Positions 1 through 6,441 are shown, counted from the stretch's first letter. The stretch: DNA of 8,127 nt from JBKBXU01 sp046313675 (GCA_046313675.1 JBKBXU010000216.1:1-8127); one strand, 5' to 3'. The notes: generated from the letters alone by a model not told the origin. Program-made: numbers and translations.

Positions 1-389
1 ACGGATTTGGAAGGATAATCAATATAATATCGACTTCTGTGAAGGAACCCATTCCAGGTTTAGGAGTATCAAATACCATTAGGGCAGCAGTCGCCGGATG
101 GGCAAAAACGCTTGCCGGTGAGTTGGGAAAAGATGGAATTACCATTAACAATGTTCTGCCCGGCTATACCCGGACAAGGCGTTTAGAGTCATTAATTCAG
201 AATAAAGCGAATAAAATGAATAAATCGGTAGAAGAAATTGAAAAGGAAATGTGGACTCGGATTCCGGCCGGAAGATTTGCGGAAGCAGAGGAAATTGCAA
301 ATGCAGTTTCTTTTCTTGCCTCTCCGGCTTCTGCCTATATAAATGGAATTAACCTTCCGGTTGATGGAGGTAAAACAAACTGTTTTTAG
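1..389 (+). CDS. SDR-family oxidoreductase, 3' part only (5' end outside window)
   Basis: This is the C-terminal half of a short-chain dehydrogenase/reductase. The frame is open from base 3, so the gene starts upstream of the window; the GTG at 39 is internal. Visible family landmarks are GRIINI followed by Ser-Thr-Ser (the beta-5 strand with the usual catalytic Ser), a helix ending AAVAGWAKTLAGEL, the NNVLPGYTRT segment after beta-6, and the C-terminal ASPASAYINGINLPVDGG signature that closes the Rossmann fold. The Tyr-xxx-Lys active-site pair is replaced: the aligned residues are Ser (codon 69-71) and Arg (codon 81-83), in the string SNTIRAAVAGW. A known SDR subgroup, described as resembling beta-ketoacyl-ACP reductase but with an imperfect tetrad, has this SNxxR type of motif, so the change need not mean decay. 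The Rossmann Gly-rich motif cannot be seen. The stop lies 10 bases before menC, which suggests co-transcription. Substrate unknown. Confidence 0.85.
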   Translation, partial: GFGRIINIISTSVKEPIPGLGVSNTIRAAVAGWAKTLAGELGKDGITINNVLPGYTRTRRLESLIQNKANKMNKSVEEIEKEMWTRIPAGRFAEAEEIANAVSFLASPASAYINGINLPVDGGKTNCF

Positions 390-399
390 TTTTTGTATT

Positions 400-1458
400 A
401 TGAGTTTTCGATGTTCATTTTCTAAGTATACGCTCGATTTTAAGTTTGATGCAGGAACTTCCCGTGGGGTTCTCAGAACCAAAGATTCCTGGTTTATTAA
501 ACTTTTTGATGAAAAGCAAGCTTCAATATTCGGAATAGGGGAGGCAAGTCCACTAATTGGATTAAGCTTAGATGACAGACCGGATTTTCAGACAAAGATT
601 GTCGAGGTATCAAATCTTATAAATTCAGGACGACATCCGGATGAAGTTGATGTGGATGGTTTTCCTACCATAGCGTTTGCGCTGGAAACAGCCAAAGCTG
701 ACCTGGATAACGGTGGCAGGAGAATGATTTTTAAAACCCCCTTTTTTCGTGGAGAACAATCAATTGAAATTAACGGATTGGTATGGATGGGGGATGAGGA
801 GTTTATGTCCAGGCAAGTTGAAGAAAAAATTTCTCAGGGGTATAAATGCATAAAAATTAAGATTGGAGCTCTTGATTTTGCCAAAGAGTGTGAAATGCTG
901 AGGAAAATCAGGTTCGAATATTCCAGAGATGAGATTGAAATTCGGGTAGATGCCAATGGAGCCTTTTCCGCCAAGGATGCACTTGATAAACTCAATAAAC
1001 TGGCTGAATTTGATTTGCATTCCATTGAGCAACCTATAAAACCAGGCCGGCGTAAAGAAATGGGCGATTTAATTGAAAGGTCACCAGTTCCTATTGCCTT
1101 TGATGAGGAGCTGATTGGAATTCATTCAAGTGAAAAAAAAGAAGAGCTTCTTGAAAGTCTTCAGCCCCACTATATCATTCTAAAACCTACTTTGCTTGGA
1201 GGGATGGGTGCCACTAAAGAATGGATAGACATTGCAGAAAGACATAATATCGGATGGTGGATTACCTCTGCCCTTGAGTCTAATATAGGATTAAATGCTA
1301 TAGCACAATTTTCCACCACCTTAGATTTGAAAATGCCACAAGGTTTAGGAACCGGACAATTATTTCACAACAATATACCCTCACCCTTAGTTATAAATAC
1401 AGGAAGGTTGATATACTTGCCTGATCTTGAATGGGATGTTGGACGATTAAATTTTTGA
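400..1458 (+). CDS. menC: o-succinylbenzoate synthase (MenC), enolase superfamily
   Basis: This 352-residue enzyme is predicted to dehydrate SHCHC to o-succinylbenzoate, a cytoplasmic step of menaquinone synthesis. The enolase-superfamily active site is complete: the KxK pair K152/K154 (IKIKIG), metal ligands D184 (RVDANG), E210 (SIEQPI) and D235 (AFDEE), and K262 (ILKPTLLGG) on the opposite face of the barrel. The N-terminal capping domain (about 1-120) has GTSRGVL and GIGEASPL. The segment INGLVWMGD is one I associate with Bacteroidota MenC and argues against dipeptide epimerase, which shares the fold. An in-frame ATG at 343 lies inside the upstream SDR and would add 19 residues unlike the family, so I chose ATG 400. 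It has no close Shine-Dalgarno; a GGAGG at 366-370 is too far away. The stop overlaps the ribosome site of the next SDR. No other men gene is in the window. Confidence 0.87.
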   Translation: MSFRCSFSKYTLDFKFDAGTSRGVLRTKDSWFIKLFDEKQASIFGIGEASPLIGLSLDDRPDFQTKIVEVSNLINSGRHPDEVDVDGFPTIAFALETAKADLDNGGRRMIFKTPFFRGEQSIEINGLVWMGDEEFMSRQVEEKISQGYKCIKIKIGALDFAKECEMLRKIRFEYSRDEIEIRVDANGAFSAKDALDKLNKLAEFDLHSIEQPIKPGRRKEMGDLIERSPVPIAFDEELIGIHSSEKKEELLESLQPHYIILKPTLLGGMGATKEWIDIAERHNIGWWITSALESNIGLNAIAQFSTTLDLKMPQGLGTGQLFHNNIPSPLVINTGRLIYLPDLEWDVGRLNF

Positions 1459-1466
1459 GGATTGAG

Positions 1467-2255
1467 ATGAAGTATACGTTGATTACCGGTGCAAGTAGAG
1501 GAATAGGAGAAGCAATGGCCAGGTATTGTGCAACTAAGAAAATGAATATTATTTTGGTAGCACGATCCGGAGAAAGATTAGAAAATTTAGCGCTGGAATT
1601 AGCAGAACAATATTCCGTAGACGTGAAATCCTTTGTAGCAGATCTTACAGAGTCTGGCAAAATTGCAGATTTGTACAACTGGTGCAAGGCTCTGGATTAT
1701 GAGGTAAATATTTTAATTAACAATGCAGGAGTAGGGTCATACGGGCAGTTTGAAAATCTTCCTATGGAAGAGCAAATGAAGTTAATTGACTTGAATATCT
1801 CGGCAACGGTTCAATTGACTTACCAATTTATGCCAATGTTAAAAGAGCAGACGAAAGCTCATATTTTGAATGTTGCGAGTACGGCCTGCTACCAGGCTAT
1901 TCCTTATATGAGTGTGTATGCGGCTACTCAATCTTTTCTACAATCTTTTTCATTAGGCATCAGAACTGAATTGAAAAATTATAATATTTATGCCTCATGC
2001 TTGTGTCCGGGTCCTACGGCGACGGATTTCTTTGACAGGGCAGGGTTGGCAGGGTTGCCTGTAAATTCAAAAGAAGTTAAGATGTCTCCTGAAGAGGTTG
2101 CTGAGACGGCTATAGAAGGAATGTTGGATAATGTGGCAGAAATTGTTCCTGGAACCAGTAATGCATTGGGGGCCTATTTTAGTAAATTATTCCCCAACAC
2201 CTGGGTAGTGAAAGCTATAACGAGTTATTTTAGGCCTAGAACCTCGGTGGCATAA
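1467..2255 (+). CDS. SDR-family NAD(P)-dependent oxidoreductase (DltE/COG0300-like) with Lys-to-Gln active-site change
   Basis: A complete 262-residue classical SDR. It has the dinucleotide-binding motif TGASRGIG (residues 7-14), an ARSGERL segment after beta-2 whose Arg suggests NADP(H), the acidic ADLTE motif at beta-3 (about 58-62), NNAG at 85-88, the catalytic Ser138 and Tyr151, and the CPGPTATDF loop. The length and the YAAT.SFLQSFS helix place it near the DltE/COG0300 reductases. The odd point is residue 155: the Lys of YxxxK is Gln (codon CAA, 1929-1931), one base from AAA. ATG 1467 is chosen over ATG 1431 because it begins exactly at the Rossmann strand and has GAGG at 1457-1460, six bases upstream. 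That site overlaps the menC stop, so the two genes are probably translationally coupled. The substrate is unknown, and placement with menC does not by itself show a menaquinone role. No frameshift or internal stop is present. Confidence 0.85.
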   Translation: MKYTLITGASRGIGEAMARYCATKKMNIILVARSGERLENLALELAEQYSVDVKSFVADLTESGKIADLYNWCKALDYEVNILINNAGVGSYGQFENLPMEEQMKLIDLNISATVQLTYQFMPMLKEQTKAHILNVASTACYQAIPYMSVYAATQSFLQSFSLGIRTELKNYNIYASCLCPGPTATDFFDRAGLAGLPVNSKEVKMSPEEVAETAIEGMLDNVAEIVPGTSNALGAYFSKLFPNTWVVKAITSYFRPRTSVA

Positions 2256-2256
2256 T

Positions 2257-2284
2257 CACCCCTGCCTGTGAGTTTGCAGGGGTG
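2257..2284. terminator. Hairpin between convergent genes, probable bidirectional terminator
   Basis: A perfect 9-bp inverted repeat, CACCCCTGC (2257-2265) and GCAGGGGTG (2276-2284), surrounds a 10-base loop. It begins two bases after the stop of the rightward SDR and lies ten bases beyond the stop of the leftward sigma-54 regulator. Placement and stem strength fit a shared terminator. Neither side has a strong run of T, so termination efficiency is uncertain. Confidence 0.6.
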
Positions 2285-2294
2285 TGTTAAAATG

Positions 2295-3458
2295 CTATTT
2301 ATTGTATGTAGTGTAAGCTTTGGCATCTGCCAATGTGATGTTATTGTCGCTCATAATTACGAGCCTTTCAATCACATTTTTTAGTTCACGAATATTGCCG
2401 GGCCAGCTTAATTCCTGAAGGTATTTTATGGCATCCTTTTCTATTTTCTTTACAGGTTTGCCATATTCTACAGCAATGTCGTTTAGAAATTTCTCAATTA
2501 ATTCAGGAATATCTTCTCTTCTTTCATTCAGAGGTGGTACATGAATAAGAATTACCCCAAGACGGTGAAATAAATCTTCCCTGAAACGATTTTCTTTTAT
2601 TTCTTCCTTAATGTTCTTATTGGTGGCTGCCACTATACGAACATCCACTTTTATCTCTTTATCGCCTCCAACCCGTGTGATTTTATGTTCTTGCAAGGCA
2701 CGTAAAACCTTTGCCTGTGCTGAGAGGCTCATATCTCCAATTTCATCAAGAAATAAAGTTCCACCTGTAGCCTGTTCAAATTTCCCTATTCGTTGTTTAA
2801 TGGCAGAGGTAAAAGATCCTTTCTCATGTCCGAATAATTCACTTTCAATTAGCTCTGAGGGAATTGCCGCACAGTTGACTTCTACCAGTGGGCCATTTGA
2901 TCTGTTACTTTTATAATGAAGCCAACGAGCCACAAGTTCTTTGCCTGATCCGTTTGGACCTGTAATAAATACCCTTGCGTCGGTAGGAGCTACCTTTTCT
3001 ATGGTTTTTAGTACATCCAGGATGGCAGGAGAATGTCCAAGTATATCACTGGTTTTAGTGATTTTCTTTTTAAGGGTTTTAGTTTCTGTTACAAGTGAAG
3101 ATTTATCAAGGGCATTCTTAACTGTTAAAAGTAGACGATTTAAATCTGGTGGTTTTTGAAGAAAGTCGTAGGCTCCTTTTTTGGTTGCATCTACGGCTGT
3201 TTCTATGGTTCCGTGGGCGGAAATCATTATAAATTGAAGGTCCTTTCCAAGTTCTAATGTTTTTTCCAGGACTTCCATTCCATCCATGTTAGGCATTTTG
3301 ATATCACATAGAACAACATCATAATCGTTCTTTTTAATCATGCTAAAGCCTTCTTCCCCGTCTTTGGCTTCTTCTACTTTGTAACCTTCATACTCTAGTA
3401 TTTCCTTTAGCGTACTTCGGATGCTTTTTTCGTCATCAATAATTAATATTCTGGACAT
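2295..3458 (-). CDS. Sigma-54-dependent response regulator (receiver + AAA+), no C-terminal HTH
   Basis: A 387-residue NtrC-type regulator that should couple phosphorylation by a histidine kinase to open-complex formation by sigma-54 RNA polymerase. The receiver domain (about 1-120) has the acidic pair D8/D9, phospho-acceptor D52 (LCDIKMP), S80 and K102 (FLQKPP). The AAA+ domain (about 138-360) has Walker A GPNGSGKE (167-174), Walker B LFLDEIGD (235-242), a sensor I region AATNKN, the arginine-finger segment FREDLFHRLG, and WPGNIREL (352-359). The sigma-54 contact loop reads GSFTSA (214-219) instead of GAFTGA. The protein ends 28 residues after WPGNIREL, so the usual Fis-type helix-turn-helix is absent. 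That end is a clean stop next to a terminator, not an obvious frameshift. ATG 3458 has only an A/T-rich leader. No partner kinase is in the window, and rnpB lies directly upstream. Confidence 0.93.
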   Translation of the reverse strand: MSRILIIDDEKSIRSTLKEILEYEGYKVEEAKDGEEGFSMIKKNDYDVVLCDIKMPNMDGMEVLEKTLELGKDLQFIMISAHGTIETAVDATKKGAYDFLQKPPDLNRLLLTVKNALDKSSLVTETKTLKKKITKTSDILGHSPAILDVLKTIEKVAPTDARVFITGPNGSGKELVARWLHYKSNRSNGPLVEVNCAAIPSELIESELFGHEKGSFTSAIKQRIGKFEQATGGTLFLDEIGDMSLSAQAKVLRALQEHKITRVGGDKEIKVDVRIVAATNKNIKEEIKENRFREDLFHRLGVILIHVPPLNERREDIPELIEKFLNDIAVEYGKPVKKIEKDAIKYLQELSWPGNIRELKNVIERLVIMSDNNITLADAKAYTTYNK

Positions 3459-3526
3459 ATAAAAAAAATTTGTAAAACGATTTTGGTTAATTCAAAAATG
3501 CTGCCAAAGTAAAAGCAGGATTAAGT

Positions 3527-3534
3527 AAAAAAAA
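3527..3534 (-). terminator. U-tract ending the RNase P RNA transcript
   Basis: Eight consecutive A on the plus strand (eight U in the minus-strand RNA) follow immediately after the 3' strand of the P1 helix. The 10-bp P1 helix could act as the terminator stem, although its 5' strand lies about 400 bases away. Transcription may also run on into the regulator gene, which starts about 70 bases further along. Confidence 0.45.
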
Positions 3535-3566
3535 CGAATGCAGGCCTATAAGCCGGGTTCTGTATC

Positions 3567-3584
3567 CCCCGATAGCTATCGGGG
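3567..3584. repeat. 18-bp perfect GATAGCTATC palindrome inside rnpB (P19 position)
   Basis: The sequence is a perfect palindrome made of CCCC, GATAGCTATC and GGGG. In the RNA it lies between the 3' strand of P2 and the 3' strand of P4, where helix P19 sits in those RNase P RNAs that have it. It shares the GATAGC core and C/G-rich arms with the copy at 3799-3816. I recall this palindrome as a frequent intergenic repeat in Bacteroidota genomes, which I could not check here. Confidence 0.7.
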
Positions 3585-3790
3585 TACTTATCATTTATCT
3601 GGTTTCCGGATCACTCCGGGACTCTAACGACCTACCCTCCACATCTATTCCATTTAATAGGAAATCAGGACGAGCAGCCCTGTTCTTCGCATACGAAGAA
3701 GTGTGGTTTATTTGGTCTTTCAACCCGTAAGGTTTACCCCAATACCGATTCGCATCGGTACGAGTGAGCTCTTACCTCACTTTTTCACCC

Positions 3791-3828
3791 TTACCCCGTC
3801 CCGATAGCAATCGGGATCGGGGCGGTAA
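3791..3828. repeat. Palindromic hairpin with GATAGCAATC core inside rnpB (P12)
   Basis: The core 3799-3816 has TCCCGAT and ATCGGGA arms around AGCA. It is nested in an outer CCCCG (3794-3798) and CGGGG (3818-3822) pair and then TTACC/GGTAA. In the RNA it lies between ACCGCC and the GGUAAGGGUGAAA block, which is the P12 position in E. coli rnpB. The core differs from the 3567-3584 palindrome by few bases. Confidence 0.7.
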
Positions 3829-3851
3829 TTTTCTGTGGCACTGTCTGTCAA

Positions 3852-3866
3852 CCCGAGCTTGTCGGG
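3852..3866. repeat. CCCGA-GCTTG-TCGGG inverted repeat inside rnpB (P9 position)
   Basis: Five-base arms CCCGA (3852-3856) and TCGGG (3862-3866) flank a five-base loop. It is the third C/G-rich palindrome of similar make-up in this RNA gene and falls in the P8-P9 region. It could be an ordinary P9 helix and not a repeat insertion. Confidence 0.45.
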
Positions 3867-3965
3867 CTGCCTTCCCGTTAGGAAGTACGGCGCTCTGTGT
3901 TGCCCGGACTTTCCTCTCTGTTTTCTTAATGAAAACACAGCGATAAGTCAACCTGCATTCGCATA

Positions 3966-3973
3966 TAAATATA
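3966..3973 (-). promoter_or_regulatory. Candidate -7 element for rnpB
   Basis: On the minus strand this reads TATATTTA, one mismatch from the Bacteroidota -7 consensus TAnnTTTG, and ends about five bases before the predicted RNA 5' end near 3961. TTG triplets lie upstream, but none at the ideal spacing for the -33 box. Weak evidence. Confidence 0.3.
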
Positions 3974-4007
3974 GCCTTATTTTAACAATATTTTAAAACA
4001 ACAGGTT

Positions 4008-4940
4008 TCAGTTAAATTTTATTTGTGTTGCACCGTATCCGAATTTCCCCGGATTGGCATCGGAGAATGATTTTACCTGATTATAGTTTTTTAAATTCTT
4101 TCTTATGCTATTTTTTAATGTACCATTACCGATTCCATGTATTATGACAATTTCTTTCATGCCAGAGGCTATTGCACGTTCGATATTTTCTTGAAAAATT
4201 TTAAGTTGCAATTCCAGTTTTTCACCACTGGTCATAGCGTCATAGCTGTTTGTTAATTTTTCAATATGAAGATCAATTTCAGAAGGAGGTGCTAGTATTT
4301 CCAATTGAACTCTTTCTGATTCCTTATGTTCATTGAGCGCTTCTTTTAACTGATTGGCATCTATGAAGACCTTTTGTTCGTCCAATCGGAACACATATCC
4401 TTCTTTATTTATTATCGGAATTTTTTTCTTGCTTTTATAAAATGCAGATGCTTTAGGATTGAGCTTTTTTATAAAAGGGTTTTTTAACTCTTTTTCCTGA
4501 TGATTTAGAAATATCATTTGAAACACCAGCGGATTCCAATGGTCGAATGTGGCCATATCGCAGTCGGCTACCTTAACAATGGAATTTATTTTTAAGGAGC
4601 CAGATCCGATTCCCTTAAACTTTTCACCTTCTTGTTCATGTACTGTAAAAAGAACATCTTCAGCGATTTCACTAATCAGGTACAGGTGAAAAATCCTGTC
4701 ATTAAAGGGGAGGTAAGCGATGTAAATACCTCCATTATCCGGAGTAATAGTTTCATTAATAGATTCTCTTGTTTGAAAAGATGAATGTTCATCTTCAGAA
4801 ATAACTACCAACTCACTTTTTAAAACCGGAATGACAAAGCCATCTTCAATTTCGACTTCCACGATGTTGCCGTTTTTTATGCTTCTGACAATTCCTTCTT
4901 CTTTTCCTCTTAAAAATCTGACTTTTGCTCCGGGTTGCAT
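4008..4940 (-). CDS. DUF2027 and Smr domain protein
   Basis: A 310-residue cytoplasmic protein without signal peptide or membrane segment. The first 50 or so residues form a small beta-rich segment (VRFLRGKEEGIV) that resembles the KOW/SH3-like part found next to Smr in MutS2. The middle (about 70-200) fits DUF2027, a family I know only from Bacteroidota. The C-terminus is an Smr domain: IDLH at 222-225, HGIGNGTLK starting at H268, and FGYGATQIKF near the end. In other proteins Smr domains bind or cut branched DNA or mRNA; MutS2 and eukaryotic Cue2/N4BP2 proteins are examples. The usual LDLHG and HGKG motifs are altered here (IDLHI, HGIG), but both His are kept. It lies 20 bases after the Omp85 gene and is probably in its operon; rnpB follows. 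No Shine-Dalgarno precedes ATG 4940. The domain call is firm; the molecular role is unknown. Confidence 0.88.
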   Translation of the reverse strand: MQPGAKVRFLRGKEEGIVRSIKNGNIVEVEIEDGFVIPVLKSELVVISEDEHSSFQTRESINETITPDNGGIYIAYLPFNDRIFHLYLISEIAEDVLFTVHEQEGEKFKGIGSGSLKINSIVKVADCDMATFDHWNPLVFQMIFLNHQEKELKNPFIKKLNPKASAFYKSKKKIPIINKEGYVFRLDEQKVFIDANQLKEALNEHKESERVQLEILAPPSEIDLHIEKLTNSYDAMTSGEKLELQLKIFQENIERAIASGMKEIVIIHGIGNGTLKNSIRKNLKNYNQVKSFSDANPGKFGYGATQIKFN

Positions 4941-4960
4941 ATGAAAAATGTAATTACTGT

Positions 4961-6367
4961 TTAAATAGATGCTTTAAAATGTACAAAGAAACCATGTTCC
5001 ATCATGCGGTTTATAGAATATTCCAGACGCAAAACTGTATCATAGTATGTTACAAAATCTAGTCCGATGCCATTTCCCCAAAGAAGAGTGTTTCCCAACC
5101 TATGATTGTCCCAGTAAGGAATGGGGTTGGTAACATAACCTGCATCAGTATGAAACTTTAGGTAAAGTGCCAGTGGAATCGATTTAAATTGTTGTCCCGG
5201 CATTGCCTCAATCTGTTTTTCTATCTGAAATATTTTTTTCTTCAAATTTAGCTTTCCCAAAGAATAATGCTGTCCATCAATAACGTAAAGCTCATATCCA
5301 CTTACTACATCTGTAAAATATCCTAAACCTCTAACATTAAAATATGGTTGCTCGGAAGGGAAAGAAATTTTCTGACGTAATGTGCCCGAAATATACCAGT
5401 TACGGCCCAAATAGCTAAATTTTGAATATTCAGCCCTGAAATTTATTTGATTAATATCGTTAAATACCCAGAGGCCTAATTTTTCTGCTTCGAATACTAT
5501 TAATTGCCCCTTTAGAGGATAATACATAATATCACGCCGATCGTTAATCCAGGCATATCTTAAGGCAAACATTTGCTGAGAGGTATTGCCATTGAGAAAA
5601 TATTCCGGATTTAGGATTGCTACGGTATCCCCTATAGAAGAGTGCAGGTAAGATAAACTAATCCGGTGAAATTCATAATACTTCCTCCTGATGTTGAGCA
5701 TAAATCCGGTGTTAAATCTTCGTTTTACATGACTGTCATGCTCATAAAAAGCCAATTGGTGGTTTTCGGTTTTAAAGGCTATTTGAGTGTTCGTAATATA
5801 GGAAGCATGAAAATTTAGTCCGGTACGTTGCTTTCTGTCGATGTACGGAACCATGTAGAAAATTTCAGCTTTTTGATCAAACCCACCCTGAAGTTTCAGT
5901 CGCAGGGTTTCATTGCGGCCTCTCATGTTCTTCTTTTTAAAATCTATTCCATAATTAAGCCTTCTTAGGTCCCGATCTCTTTGTTGCCACCATTCATTAA
6001 AGTTACGGTCTGCCATTTCTATGATTGGGATTGGATAGATGTACCATCTTTCTTTAACCTCAACAATAAGATTTTTATGCGTTGCTTCCCTGCCCCGGAA
6101 ATAGATTTCTACCTCTAGGAACAATCCGGTATTAAAAATTCTGTTACGATTGCGTAGTAACCGATTTGCTAATCCCTGAGTCGAGATTGTATCTCCAAGG
6201 GTAATATCAAGCTCTCTAAGAATGATATTTTCACGTGTTTTTTTATTTCCCGTAACTTCAATACTATCAATTATAATATAGTTGGTTTGTTCTACGTGTA
6301 AAGGTTCAGAATATACCTGAAGGAAAAGAAATGATAGATATATAATTAGATAAATTCGTATCCGCAC
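4961..6367 (-). CDS. Short Omp85 (BamA/TamA)-family outer-membrane protein with one POTRA domain
   Basis: A 468-residue predicted outer-membrane beta-barrel. Residues 1-20 form a signal peptide (MRIRIYLIIYLSF, cleavage probably near VYS-E). Residues about 31-107 form one POTRA domain: IDSIEVTGNKKT opening strand, RELDI.LGD, NRIFNTGLF, and VEVKERW at its end. The rest is strand-rich, with alternating aromatic residues, and includes VRG at 345-347, the conserved Omp85 loop-6 motif. Family members insert or translocate outer-membrane or secreted proteins. BamA has five POTRAs and about 800 residues, so this is a minimal member and not BamA itself. The last residue is Ile (HFKASI), not the usual Phe. 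The start is GTG (rc of CAC 6365-6367): an in-frame TAA lies a few codons upstream, and no ATG occurs near the signal peptide. First gene of the leftward run, 20 bases before the DUF2027-Smr gene. Confidence 0.87.
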   Translation of the reverse strand: MRIRIYLIIYLSFLFLQVYSEPLHVEQTNYIIIDSIEVTGNKKTRENIILRELDITLGDTISTQGLANRLLRNRNRIFNTGLFLEVEIYFRGREATHKNLIVEVKERWYIYPIPIIEMADRNFNEWWQQRDRDLRRLNYGIDFKKKNMRGRNETLRLKLQGGFDQKAEIFYMVPYIDRKQRTGLNFHASYITNTQIAFKTENHQLAFYEHDSHVKRRFNTGFMLNIRRKYYEFHRISLSYLHSSIGDTVAILNPEYFLNGNTSQQMFALRYAWINDRRDIMYYPLKGQLIVFEAEKLGLWVFNDINQINFRAEYSKFSYLGRNWYISGTLRQKISFPSEQPYFNVRGLGYFTDVVSGYELYVIDGQHYSLGKLNLKKKIFQIEKQIEAMPGQQFKSIPLALYLKFHTDAGYVTNPIPYWDNHRLGNTLLWGNGIGLDFVTYYDTVLRLEYSINRMMEHGFFVHFKASI

Positions 6368-6411
6368 AGGTATTGGGTCTGATTATTTCAGGAAAATTAA
6401 TATTTTAGAAA

Positions 6412-6419
6412 TGATTTTG
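6412..6419 (+). promoter_or_regulatory. Candidate -7 element upstream of acs
   Basis: TGATTTTG matches seven of eight positions of TAnnTTTG. A TTTC about 22 bases upstream is a poor -33 box. If real, the transcript would start near 6426 and include the micro-ORF and acs. The rest of the 6368-6550 divergent region is A/T-rich and shows no clearer promoter, including for the leftward Omp85 gene. Confidence 0.22.
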
Positions 6420-6441
6420 CTATGAACAGAAGGAGGAAGTA

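Larger units (their letters stand above)
3535..3961 (-). ncRNA. rnpB: RNase P RNA, bacterial class A
   Basis: The minus strand encodes the catalytic RNA that removes tRNA 5' leaders. Diagnostic conserved blocks are GAGGAAAGUCCGGGC (P4 5' side, plus 3902-3916) and ACAGAACCCGGCUUAU (P4 3' side, near 3548-3563). Between them are GGUAAGAG next to P13 (near 3770), GUAAAC (near 3735) and GACCAAAUA (near 3715). P1 closes as a perfect 10-bp helix between 3952-3961 and 3535-3544. P2 pairs ACUUAUC with GAUAAGU. P3 is a small hairpin with TGTTTTC/GAAAACA arms. P14 is 3743-3760, and P18 carries a GUGA tetraloop flanked by CCGGA/UCCGG. About 427 nucleotides is slightly longer than E. coli rnpB. The extra length sits partly in palindromic stems at the P9, P12 and P19 positions. 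Ends are set from P1 and the U-tract and may be off by a few bases. Helix names come from mental alignment to the E. coli RNA. Confidence 0.95.

Noticed and set aside
343..399. Longer menC start at ATG 343
   Set aside because: It would overlap the upstream SDR by 47 bases, and the added residues do not fit the MenC N-terminus.
192..482. Minus-strand reading frame across the SDR-menC junction
   Set aside because: It is antisense to two well-supported genes, low-complexity and without any family signature. The same applies to 760-1032, 834-1025 and 1391-1687.
400..1458. Dipeptide epimerase (enolase superfamily) instead of MenC
   Set aside because: The fold is shared, but the INGLVWMGD segment and overall length match Bacteroidota MenC better.
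2611..3159. Plus-strand reading frames antisense to the sigma-54 regulator
   Set aside because: They mirror conserved AAA+ and receiver codons and have no protein features of their own.
3764..3946. 60-residue plus-strand reading frame
   Set aside because: It lies wholly inside rnpB on the opposite strand; the conserved RNA blocks explain the sequence.
3535..3961. CRISPR array or transposon end suggested by several palindromes
   Set aside because: The palindromes differ, are unevenly spaced, and fall on RNase P RNA helices; there are no spacers, target-site duplications or transposase.
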